A DNA stretch of 35,571 nucleotides, from contig PMVZ01000353.1 in the NCBI GenBank assembly GCA_003166375.1, forward strand, positions 1 through 35,571. The letters are read 5' to 3'. Of this stretch, positions 1-7,250 are shown in pieces. The stretch is from Acidimicrobiaceae bacterium (GTDB taxonomy: Bacteria > Actinomycetota > Acidimicrobiia > Acidimicrobiales > Bog-793). The first letter of the stretch is position 1; each line of letters opens with the position of its first letter. Under the pieces are notes generated by a model. The model made no database searches. It had not been told where the DNA came from and was given only the letters and a program-made list of their open reading frames with translations. A program made the position numbers and the translations under genes.

Positions 1-786
1 GGGGTTCCGGTGCGAATCCTGGCGGCGAACCCGGCTCCCGTTGATGTGCTCTTCTACGTCGAGGACTACTGGAGCTTCCACCCACGCGGCCAGGACGCGG
101 CTCGCGCGTTCGCAAGGGTGGCCGCGGCGCTCGGCATCGACTGGGCGATCCTCGGCCCGGAGGAGCGGACGCTCGGTGACTCTCAGCGGCTGGCCGGCGA
201 GAAGGGCCTTTTCGACGCGCTGGTCGAGGACGCCATCGCGACCTTGGCGAAGTACGAGTTCCAGCGGATCGTCACGCCCGACCCGCATGCCTTCAATGCC
301 CTGGTCAAGGAGTATCCCAAGCGCGGGCACACCTTCGACGCGCTGCACTACACCCAGCTCCTGGCGCCGCTCGTCGGTCAGGTCGGATGGGCCAGGGAGC
401 TGAACTTGCGAGTGACCTTTCACGATCCGTGCTACCTGGGCCGCCAGAACGGGGAGTTCGATGCGCCGCGGACCCTGATCGAAGCCATCCCCGGCGTGCA
501 GCTGGTCGAGATGGGTCGCTGCCGGGAGAACGCCTACTGCTGCGGTGGCGGCGGCGGCGGTATGTGGCTGGACGGTTTCACCAGCGATCACACCACCGAG
601 CGGCTGGCTGAGCGCAGGGTTCGCGAGGCTGCCCGAACTGGCGCGGACGTGCTGGTGGTCTGCTGCCCCTACGAGGTGTCCAGGTTCACCGATGCTGCCA
701 AGTCGACCGGTCACGGGGACCTGCGGGTCTGCGACATCATCGAACTGATCGACGAGGCGACACGGGACGGGACGGTCGGTGGCTGA
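1..786 (+). CDS. HdrD/EtfD-like CCG-domain iron-sulfur oxidoreductase (5' part outside window)
   Basis: The frame is open to base 1, so the gene starts before the window. A GTG at base 10 could be read as a start, but the paralogue at 7251-9416 aligns across this point well inside its own length, so I treat this as a C-terminal piece. The end holds a CCG cysteine-rich domain as in heterodisulfide reductase subunit D and GlpC/EtfD: DPCYLGR (Cys at 430), YCCGGGGGG (Cys at 538 and 541) and VVCCPYE (661, 664), which probably binds a noncubane [4Fe-4S] cluster. The preceding half resembles a first CCG domain, but its usual cysteines are missing. Expected role, by inference, is thiol/disulfide or lipoyl-linked electron transfer. 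It overlaps the next gene by 8 bases. Confidence 0.85.
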   Translation, partial: GVPVRILAANPAPVDVLFYVEDYWSFHPRGQDAARAFARVAAALGIDWAILGPEERTLGDSQRLAGEKGLFDALVEDAIATLAKYEFQRIVTPDPHAFNALVKEYPKRGHTFDALHYTQLLAPLVGQVGWARELNLRVTFHDPCYLGRQNGEFDAPRTLIEAIPGVQLVEMGRCRENAYCCGGGGGGMWLDGFTSDHTTERLAERRVREAARTGADVLVVCCPYEVSRFTDAAKSTGHGDLRVCDIIELIDEATRDGTVGG

Positions 787-1807
787 ACCGCTGCGTGTGA
801 TCGACTTCGGGTGCGCCTCGCCGCTGCGCTCCCAGACGCTCTGGCACGCGATCGGCTACGGCGTGTCGGCCGGTGCACCGGCCACGCTCTCTTTCACGAG
901 GCCGGCTGCCCCGTACGTCTGCATCGGCTACCACCGTGGGATCGAAGAGGTGGACCATGACTACTGCCGGGCGAACGGGCTGCCCGTCTTCCGGCGGATG
1001 GTCGGCGGCGGTCCGGTCTACTTGGACGCGGGCCAGCTGTTCTTCCAGGTCTGCCTCCCCGCCCGGGCTTTGCCGGCGGCTCGGTGGCAGGCTCTCAGCG
1101 TGCTGCTCGAACCGGCCGTGACGGCGTTCCGCGTGGTCGGGGTGCCAGCTGACCTCGCTGACGAGCTGGAGATCTGCGTCGGTGACCGCAAGATCTGCGG
1201 CCATGGAGCCGGCCAGATCGAGGACGCCGTGGTGCTTTGCGGCAACTTGATCGAGCGGTTCGACCACGAGCGGGCGTCCCGGGTGCTCGCGATGGCCGAT
1301 CCCGACCAACGGGATCAGACGCTCGCGTTGATGCGGCGCTTCGTGGCCGCGACCCCGGTCGATCCCGTCCTTTTCCAGGCCTCCATGATCAGTGCTTACG
1401 CCGAGGCGCTCGGGCTCGCCGCGGTGCCCGGCGAGCTGACCGGGACCGAGCGCAGTGCGGTCGCTGAGCTTGACGAGAGGTTCGCCAGCGCTGGCTGGCT
1501 CCTCGGACCGGACCGGCCTGCCCCCGCTGCCGGTGCCGGGCCGTGTGCTCGCCAGGTCAAGGTGCGGGCCGGCGTGTGGACCTTCGCCGCGACTTGCGAC
1601 GGGGCAAAGGTCGCCGCCAGCGTCGTGCGGGGAACTGTCGAGCAGGTGAGGCTGCGTGCCGGCGGGCTGAACGGATCAACACTTGGGGCCGAACGCGCGC
1701 TCACGGGAGTCCCGTTGCGCTCGGTTGCTCAAGTGCTGGCCGGCTTCGGTGACCCCGGGCGCCGGTTCGCTGCGGCTTTCGCCACTGCCGACCCCGGGAG
1801 GCTCTGA
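779..1807 (+). CDS. lipoate-protein ligase A family protein (ligase-like 1)
   Basis: This is a 342-residue protein of the LplA/LipB/BirA fold. Visible landmarks are the lipoyl-AMP pocket motif RRMVGGGPVYLD (residues 72-83) and the conserved lysine motif DRKICGHG (Lys138), followed by a C-terminal extension like the LplA accessory domain. Family members attach lipoate or octanoate to a lysine of a carrier protein through an acyl-AMP, or transfer it between carriers. The GTG start overlaps the preceding gene by 8 bases, and the stop overlaps the start of a lipoyl carrier gene by one base. That makes this carrier the obvious substrate. Whether it is a ligase, an octanoyltransferase or an amidotransferase cannot be told from sequence. 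The C-terminal third is poorly conserved by eye. Confidence 0.82.
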   Translation: MAEPLRVIDFGCASPLRSQTLWHAIGYGVSAGAPATLSFTRPAAPYVCIGYHRGIEEVDHDYCRANGLPVFRRMVGGGPVYLDAGQLFFQVCLPARALPAARWQALSVLLEPAVTAFRVVGVPADLADELEICVGDRKICGHGAGQIEDAVVLCGNLIERFDHERASRVLAMADPDQRDQTLALMRRFVAATPVDPVLFQASMISAYAEALGLAAVPGELTGTERSAVAELDERFASAGWLLGPDRPAPAAGAGPCARQVKVRAGVWTFAATCDGAKVAASVVRGTVEQVRLRAGGLNGSTLGAERALTGVPLRSVAQVLAGFGDPGRRFAAAFATADPGRL

Positions 1808-2271
1808 TGGAACAAGCTGGGCATTTGGTCGTGGCTGGCTTCCCGCTCGCACTGGACCGGCGCTACCACGTCGGGACGCACATGTGGGTACTTCTGAGCG
1901 AACCGGGCCAGGCGCGGATCGGCATGGACCCGCTCGGCATCGAGACCAGCGGCACCCTGGCTGAGCTGTCTTTCGTGCCGGTCGGGACCGAGCTCATCGC
2001 GGGGCGGCCGTTTGGCCAGCTCGAGGCAGCCAAGTTCGTCGGCCCGCTCGTCAGTCCGGTGTCCGGCATCGTGCTGGCCGTGAACGATGCCGCGGCCATC
2101 GACGCAGCACTCACCGTGCGGGACCCGTACGGGGCCGGATGGTTGATCGAGGTAAGCCTGAGCGACGCTGCCGGCGAGCTGCCGGCGTTGCTCGCAGACC
2201 CGGACGAGATCACAACCTGGTTCGCAGCCAAGATCGCGGACTACCGGCGCATGGGTGTGATCGCGCAATGA
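1807..2271 (+). CDS. GcvH/LbpA-like lipoyl carrier protein 1
   Basis: This 154-residue protein has the glycine-cleavage H-protein fold. The modified lysine should be Lys76 in LEAAKFVGPLVSPVSG, and DPYGAGW near residues 106-112 matches the SPYGxGW signature of H proteins. The residues after the lysine (FVGP) resemble lipoate-binding protein LbpA of sulfur oxidisers more than the usual metabolic H protein. No GcvP or GcvT lies in the window, and lipoate-assembly genes flank it on both sides, so a role as a dedicated redox carrier is likelier than glycine cleavage. The N-terminus is longer than in carrier 2. It is coupled to its neighbours: the ATG overlaps the upstream stop by one base and the stop lies within an ATGA overlap with the next gene. 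Confidence 0.85.
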   Translation: MEQAGHLVVAGFPLALDRRYHVGTHMWVLLSEPGQARIGMDPLGIETSGTLAELSFVPVGTELIAGRPFGQLEAAKFVGPLVSPVSGIVLAVNDAAAIDAALTVRDPYGAGWLIEVSLSDAAGELPALLADPDEITTWFAAKIADYRRMGVIAQ

Positions 2272-3257
2272 CCGCCGCGGAACCGCTGCTGCACCCAGCC
2301 GATGTGCGGCGGGCGAACTTTCCCGACGTCATGGACTTCTACGCGCCCGGCCTGAAGCGCTGGCAGACCTCGGAATGGGTCCCGGCCAACCCCCGCCGGT
2401 TCCTTTCCGTATCGGTGACCGGCTCGGCCTGCGCGCTCTCCTGCGACCACTGTCAGGCCAAGGTGCTCGACGGCATGGTGTCGGTCCAGGCCGGTCAGGA
2501 CCTGTTCAGCTTGGCGGCACGGTTCCGGGCGCAGGGCAGCGAGGGGCTGCTGGTGTCCGGCGGCTCCACTCGCACCGGTGCGGTGCCGCTACTGGCCCAC
2601 CTGCACCACATCCGGCGGATCCGCGAGGACCTCGGTATGAAGGTCATCGTGCACTGCGGCCTGGTCTCACCTGAGCTCGCGGCCGGGCTGGCGGCGTGCG
2701 GCGCGGACGGCGTGATGCTCGACGTCGTCGGGGCCGACGAGACGCTGCGCGACGTCTACCACCTGAACCTGACCGTGGACGATGTGGACCGCTCGCTCCG
2801 GCTGCTTTCCGACCGTGGGCTGCGGATCATCCCGCACATCGTGCTCGGCCTGCAATATGGGCGATTCCTTGGCGAACACCGTGCGTTGGAGATGCTCACC
2901 CGTTATCCGGTCTCGACTCTGATCCTGGTGGTGCTCGTGCCGTTGGCCGGCACCCCGATGGCGCACGTCCCGCCGCCCCGGGCCGACGAGGTGACCGGCT
3001 TCTTCGCCACCGCCCGGTTGGCCGCGCCCGCTACCACGATCAATCTCGGATGTGCCCGCCCGCTCGGCGCGGTGAAGCGCGAGCTTGACCAGGCCGCGAT
3101 CGACCTCGGGCTGAACGGCATTGCCTACCCGGCTGACGGCGCGATCGAGTACGCGAGGTCGCGCGGCCTGAGGCCACGGCTGTTCGAGTACTGCTGCTCG
3201 TTGACCTGGAGCGAGGTACAGGAGAGCGGCTTGGCCGCGGTGCAGGTGGCGCGGTGA
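2268..3257 (+). CDS. radical SAM protein, LipS1/LipS2-like lipoyl synthase component (A)
   Basis: This is a 329-residue radical SAM enzyme. The SAM-cluster motif is C55-x3-C59-x2-C62 (CALSCDHC), and a glycine-rich VSGGS follows near residues 96-100. Extra cysteines near the end (Cys262 in LGCARPLG, Cys309 and Cys310 in EYCCS) could bind an auxiliary cluster able to donate sulfur. Two-part LipS1/LipS2 lipoyl synthases are known from archaea and from sHdr-containing bacteria, where each partner inserts one sulfur into the octanoyl chain. This gene fits one partner by context (carrier, two ligases, second radical SAM), but I do not assign which. Start: the ATG at 2268 overlaps the carrier stop (ATGA). 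An upstream in-frame start would run through the carrier gene. Confidence 0.75.
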   Translation: MTAAEPLLHPADVRRANFPDVMDFYAPGLKRWQTSEWVPANPRRFLSVSVTGSACALSCDHCQAKVLDGMVSVQAGQDLFSLAARFRAQGSEGLLVSGGSTRTGAVPLLAHLHHIRRIREDLGMKVIVHCGLVSPELAAGLAACGADGVMLDVVGADETLRDVYHLNLTVDDVDRSLRLLSDRGLRIIPHIVLGLQYGRFLGEHRALEMLTRYPVSTLILVVLVPLAGTPMAHVPPPRADEVTGFFATARLAAPATTINLGCARPLGAVKRELDQAAIDLGLNGIAYPADGAIEYARSRGLRPRLFEYCCSLTWSEVQESGLAAVQVAR

Positions 3258-4366
3258 GCGGGGCGTGGCGGTTACTGGTCGACGACGGCGTCGGAGCCGC
3301 CGAGGGGCTCGCGCTGGACGAGGCACTGATGGGCCGGTACGCGCGAGGCGAACCAGACTGCCCGCCCACGCTGCGGCTCTACAGCTATCGCAGCCACTGC
3401 GCCCTGGTTGGCCGGTACCAGAACCTCGCTGCCGAGGTCGACCTGGCTGCCTGCCGCCGTACCGGCACGCAGGTCAGCCGCCGGCTCACCGGCGGCGGCG
3501 CGATCGTCATGGGATCTGGTCAGCTGGGCGTTGCCTACGTGGACCGGGCACCTGCCGGCGAGCGTCCCCGGGAGATCATCGAGAAGCTCTCGGCCGCGAT
3601 CGCGGCTGGCTTGGCACAGCTGGGGATCGCCGCGACGTTCCGTGGCAAGAACGACCTGGAGGTCGGCGGCCGGAAGATCGCCGGCCTGGGACTCTATGTC
3701 GACCCGGCCGACGCGATGCTGTTCCACGCGAGCGTCCTCGGCGATCTGGACGTCGAGTTCATGCTTGAGGTGTTGCGGATACCCGCGGCCAAGCTGGCCG
3801 ACCGGGCGGCGGCCGCGGTGACGGAGCGGTTGACGACTGTCTCCGCCGAGACCGGCAACCGGCACGATGCCGAGATGCTTCGTGCGGCGATCGCCGGCGG
3901 ATTCGCGGTGAGCTTCGGCGTGACCCTGGAGCCCGGCGTTGCCGATCAGACCGAGCTGGCGCAAGCCGATGTGCTGGCCGCCGGCCGGTACCGGTCGCAG
4001 TCCTGGCTGAGCGTGCGGAGCGTCGCCGAGGACGCCAGCGGATCGGCCGTGCTGAAGACGCCGGCCGGACTGGCCCGGATCTACCTCACCACCCACGGTG
4101 ACCTTGTGAAGAGCGCAATGGTGGCGGGGGACTTCAACGAGCTGCCACCGGCCATTGTGGCGATGGAGGCGGGACTGCGTTGGCGGCGCTTGACCGACGA
4201 TGCGATCGCCGCCGTGGTCGCAGGCTCGGGAGCCGCCGACGCGCTCGGGGTTCCGGCCGAGCGGATCGCTTCCGCCGTGCTCGAGGCAGGCCGCCAGGCA
4301 GGCCGGTCTGCCTCGCCCGAGCCGACCGGGGCAGCGGGTCCGCCCGAGGTCCCCGAGCCGAGCTGA
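3254..4366 (+). CDS. lipoate-protein ligase A family protein (ligase-like 2)
   Basis: A 370-residue LplA-family protein. Motifs seen are SRRLTGGGAIVMGSGQLG (residues 75-92), RGKNDLEVGGRKIAG (130-144, with the expected catalytic Lys141) and FHASVLGDLD. A C-terminal domain of about 120 residues resembles the LplA accessory (LplB-type) domain, and a Pro/Glu/Ala-rich tail follows. It is only distantly similar to the first ligase-like protein of the operon, so the two probably do different steps, for example loading of octanoate or lipoate versus transfer to a second carrier. Start is GTG in a GTGA overlap with the radical SAM gene, implying translational coupling. By analogy it may be the sLpl(AB)-type ligase of the LbpA system; this is inference. 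Confidence 0.85.
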   Translation: MSGAWRLLVDDGVGAAEGLALDEALMGRYARGEPDCPPTLRLYSYRSHCALVGRYQNLAAEVDLAACRRTGTQVSRRLTGGGAIVMGSGQLGVAYVDRAPAGERPREIIEKLSAAIAAGLAQLGIAATFRGKNDLEVGGRKIAGLGLYVDPADAMLFHASVLGDLDVEFMLEVLRIPAAKLADRAAAAVTERLTTVSAETGNRHDAEMLRAAIAGGFAVSFGVTLEPGVADQTELAQADVLAAGRYRSQSWLSVRSVAEDASGSAVLKTPAGLARIYLTTHGDLVKSAMVAGDFNELPPAIVAMEAGLRWRRLTDDAIAAVVAGSGAADALGVPAERIASAVLEAGRQAGRSASPEPTGAAGPPEVPEPS

Positions 4367-4377
4367 GGGGAGACGAC

Positions 4378-5463
4378 ATGGTGGCTCACCAGTTATCGCT
4401 GCTGCCTGCAGCCGGTCCCGCGGCCCGGACCAGCCCTGAGTACGTGCGGATCTCGATGGCGAGCGCGATCGCGCTGCGGATGCGCTCCGGCCGGTTCAGC
4501 CGCGACTTCGAGCTCGGTGGCATCAACCTGCTGCTCAATTATGACGAAGGATGCCGGTCCGACTGTGGCTACTGCGGCCTGGCTCGCACCCGTCCGGGCA
4601 GCTTCGAGGACAAGTCGTTCATCAGGGTCGAGTGGCCGCTGGTGGCCACCGACGATCTCGTGGAGAGGATGGCCCGATTCGAGCCGGCCTTGACCAGGAT
4701 CTGCATCTCGATGGTCACCCATGGCCGCGCGTACCGCGATACCTGCGATATCACGCGCAGGATCACCGCGCGAGTCCGGACACCGATCTCGATCCTGGTC
4801 GCGCCGCCGACACTCAGACGCGAGCGCCTGGAGAACTTCAGGTCGATCGGCGTCGACATGATCGGGATCGGTCTCGACGCCGTCACCGAGGAGCTGTTCC
4901 GGACCATTCGCACGGAGGTCCCGGCTGGTGGCCTGAAGTGGGACAGGTACTGGGAGGTCGTCACCGACGCCCGCGAGATCTTCGGGCCGTGGAAGCTCAA
5001 CGTGCACACCCTGGTCGGGCTTGGCGAGACCGACCAGGACCTGCTCTCTCTGTTCGTCGCGCTGCGGGACCGGCAGATCTTCTCCTACCTGTTCTGTTTC
5101 AACCCGGAGCCGGATTCGCGAATGGCGGCCCAGCCGAAGCCCTCGCTGCAGCGCTGGCGCCGGGTGCAGCTGGCCAGGTACCTGATCGAAACCGAAGGCT
5201 ACGACCTGGAACAGTTCAGCTTCGACTGCAATGGCGGGCTTGCCCGGGTGCAGGCGGGCCGTTCTGCCATCGAGACAGTCGTGGCAACGGGCTCGGCGTT
5301 CATGACCAACGGCTGTCCGGGCGGGAATGGTGAGCCCGGATGCACCAGGCCCTACGGTTCGTACCGGGCCGCCGAGCCGTTCCGTGACTATCCCTTCGTG
5401 CCGGCGGCGAGCGATCTCGAGGAGATCCGCCAACAGCTGTCGCTGGACGATGTCGTCAAGTGA
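4378..5463 (+). CDS. radical SAM protein, LipS1/LipS2-like lipoyl synthase component (B)
   Basis: This is a 361-residue radical SAM enzyme of the biotin/lipoyl-synthase type. The SAM cluster motif is C59-x3-C63-x2-C66 (CRSDCGYC). The segment around IGIGLDAVTEELF resembles the SAM-binding part of biotin synthase relatives. Near the C-terminus Cys284, Cys313 and Cys322 (TNGCPGG...GCTRPYG) could hold a second, sacrificial iron-sulfur cluster, and the C-x-RP sequence recalls the C-terminal signature of LipS-type proteins. Together with the radical SAM gene at 2268 it would make lipoyl from octanoyl on the carrier proteins. A strong ribosome binding site (GAGGGGAGA) precedes the ATG at 4378, which is why I prefer it to upstream in-frame starts. 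Confidence 0.8.
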   Translation: MVAHQLSLLPAAGPAARTSPEYVRISMASAIALRMRSGRFSRDFELGGINLLLNYDEGCRSDCGYCGLARTRPGSFEDKSFIRVEWPLVATDDLVERMARFEPALTRICISMVTHGRAYRDTCDITRRITARVRTPISILVAPPTLRRERLENFRSIGVDMIGIGLDAVTEELFRTIRTEVPAGGLKWDRYWEVVTDAREIFGPWKLNVHTLVGLGETDQDLLSLFVALRDRQIFSYLFCFNPEPDSRMAAQPKPSLQRWRRVQLARYLIETEGYDLEQFSFDCNGGLARVQAGRSAIETVVATGSAFMTNGCPGGNGEPGCTRPYGSYRAAEPFRDYPFVPAASDLEEIRQQLSLDDVVK

Positions 5464-5485
5464 GGCTTGAAAGAGGTGGCCTGAA

Positions 5486-6277
5486 GTGCGAATCGTAGTG
5501 CCCGTTAAGTCGGTCCCCGATCTCGTCGAGGAGATCGAGCTGACCGCGGACGAGACCGGCATCGACCGCGAATACTTGACGTTCGTGCTCAGCGAGTGGG
5601 ACGCCCAGGCTCTGGAAGAGGCACTGCTCCTAAAGGACGCCGGCGGGGCACAGGTCGTGGCCGTCGGCCTGGCCGACGACCCCGAGATCGACCAGATCCT
5701 CTACACGGCGCTGGCCAAAGGAGCGGATGCGGCGGTGAAGATCGCTGACGCGAGTGTTGCAGGGCTGTCCGGACCTCGGGTGATCCGGACCGCCGACCGG
5801 GCCGCGCTGCTGGCCGGGTATCTTGCTGACCAGCCTGCCGACCTGGTTGTCACCGGCGTGCAGGCCGCTGACGACCTGGACGGGCAGCTGCCGGCGACGC
5901 TCGCTGCTCTGCTCGACCTGCCGCATGTGTCGGTGGCCGTCAGCGTCGTGGCGGCCGGCGGCTCGGTCACGGTCCGCCAGGAGTTCGCCGCCGGCCGGTC
6001 GCACGAGCTACAGGTGCAATTGCCCGCCGTGATCGGCGTCCAGTCCGCACGGCAGGCACCGCGCTACGCCCCGATCACCCGGATCAGACAGGCCCAGCAG
6101 GCCGGAGGGCTGACCGAGGTGGCGGTGTCGCCGCGGGCGGCCGGGGCTGGCCTGGTCGTGCGCCGGATGCACCGGCCGGAGGCGGGCGGGCACGCCGAGA
6201 TGCTGACGGGCAGCGCCGGAAATGTAGCGGACCAGATCGTGGGCCTGCTTCGCGCGCGTGGCCTGGTGAAGGGGTGA
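5486..6277 (+). CDS. etfB: electron transfer flavoprotein, beta subunit
   Basis: This 263-residue protein is EtfB. Evidence is the N-terminal MRIVVPVKSVPD strand, the ALAKGADAAVKI segment, an AADDLDGQLPATLAALL segment equal to the usual D-x-D-x-GQxPAxLA signature, and the ending PAVIGVQ...PRYAPI typical of EtfB. With EtfA it forms a soluble FAD/AMP or double-FAD heterodimer that takes electrons from a dehydrogenase and passes them on. In this operon the next recipient should be the EtfD-like membrane protein, and the donor may be a lipoyl-linked reaction. Start is GTG with an AGAGGTGG ribosome site upstream. It overlaps EtfA by four bases (GTGA). Sequence alone does not tell whether this Etf is bifurcating. 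Confidence 0.93.
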   Translation: MRIVVPVKSVPDLVEEIELTADETGIDREYLTFVLSEWDAQALEEALLLKDAGGAQVVAVGLADDPEIDQILYTALAKGADAAVKIADASVAGLSGPRVIRTADRAALLAGYLADQPADLVVTGVQAADDLDGQLPATLAALLDLPHVSVAVSVVAAGGSVTVRQEFAAGRSHELQVQLPAVIGVQSARQAPRYAPITRIRQAQQAGGLTEVAVSPRAAGAGLVVRRMHRPEAGGHAEMLTGSAGNVADQIVGLLRARGLVKG

Positions 6278-7248
6278 ATGACGAAGTGAGCAGCAATGTG
6301 ATGGTGCTCGCCGAGCACACTGGAATGCAGGTCTCCGAGGGGACCTACGAGCTGATCGGCAAGGCGCGCGAGCTGGCGTCTGCACTGGGCGGCGTGACCG
6401 AGGTGGTCCTGCTCGGCCGGCGCGCGGTGGCCGCCCGGCTCGACGGCGCCGACATCGTGGTCTCCGTGGAGCATCCGGCCCTGGAGGAGTACCTGCCGGA
6501 GGCCTACGAGCAAGCGCTTCTCGAGGTGCTGGCGCAGCGGTCCCCGCGGCTGCTGCTGATGTCCAATGCGACCATCGGCCTGGACCTCGGCGCAGCGCTC
6601 TCAGTGCGCTGGGACGCACCGCTGGCTGGCTATGTCAGCGCCCTGGAGATCGACGGTGGTGCCGTCATGGCCACTGCGAAGATCCTCGGCGGCAAGGTGC
6701 TCGCCGAGGTCGAGCTGCCCGGCGAGCGCGGGATCGTCACCGTGCTGGGGGGTGCCTTCAGCGCTGCGGCGGGCCAGCTCGCGAGCACCCCGGAGGTCGT
6801 CGATGTCACGCCGCCAGCCGGGCTCGACGCGCTGCGGATGTCGCTTCGGCAGGTCTTTGAGGCCGACGGCGGAGACGTCGACATCAGCTCGGCCGACATG
6901 CTCGTCTCGGTGGGCCGCGGGATCGAGTCGCAGGACAACATGGAGATCGTGCTGGAGCTCGCCGGCGCGCTCGGCGTCCCGCTCTCGGCGTCGCGGCCTG
7001 TGGTGGACGCCGGATGGCTGCCGAAGACGCGCCAGGTCGGCCAGTCCGGCCTGAAGGTCAAGCCCAAGGTGTACCTCGCTTTCGGCATCTCGGGAGCTCC
7101 CGAGCACCTCGAGGGCATGCGGAACGCCGAGTTGATCATCGCTTGCAACACCGACCCGGGAGCGCCGATCTTCGGCGTCGCCCACTGCGGCACGACCGTC
7201 GATCTGTTCGATCTCGTCCCGGAGCTCGTGGACAAGATCCGGGGCTGA
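6274..7248 (+). CDS. etfA: electron transfer flavoprotein, alpha subunit
   Basis: This 324-residue protein is EtfA. The C-terminal FAD domain carries the family signature: VSVGRGI, SASRPVVDAGWLPKTRQVGQ, YLAFGISGAPEHLEGM and NTDPGAPIFGVA, ending in DLFDLVPEL. The length is normal. The N-terminal domain is intact but has few recognisable motifs, as is usual for EtfA. It pairs with the EtfB encoded just upstream; the order etfB-etfA-etfD-like is that of an Etf dehydrogenase module feeding electrons to the quinone pool. GTG start in a GTGA overlap with etfB; only two bases separate its stop from the ATG of the EtfD-like gene, so stoichiometric expression is likely. Confidence 0.94.
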   Translation: MNDEVSSNVMVLAEHTGMQVSEGTYELIGKARELASALGGVTEVVLLGRRAVAARLDGADIVVSVEHPALEEYLPEAYEQALLEVLAQRSPRLLLMSNATIGLDLGAALSVRWDAPLAGYVSALEIDGGAVMATAKILGGKVLAEVELPGERGIVTVLGGAFSAAAGQLASTPEVVDVTPPAGLDALRMSLRQVFEADGGDVDISSADMLVSVGRGIESQDNMEIVLELAGALGVPLSASRPVVDAGWLPKTRQVGQSGLKVKPKVYLAFGISGAPEHLEGMRNAELIIACNTDPGAPIFGVAHCGTTVDLFDLVPELVDKIRG

Positions 7249-7250
7249 CC

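Noticed and set aside
1807-2271. Calling the lipoyl carriers glycine-cleavage gcvH
   Set aside because: No gcvP or gcvT is present, the lysine context is LbpA-like, and the neighbours are lipoate-assembly and Etf genes.
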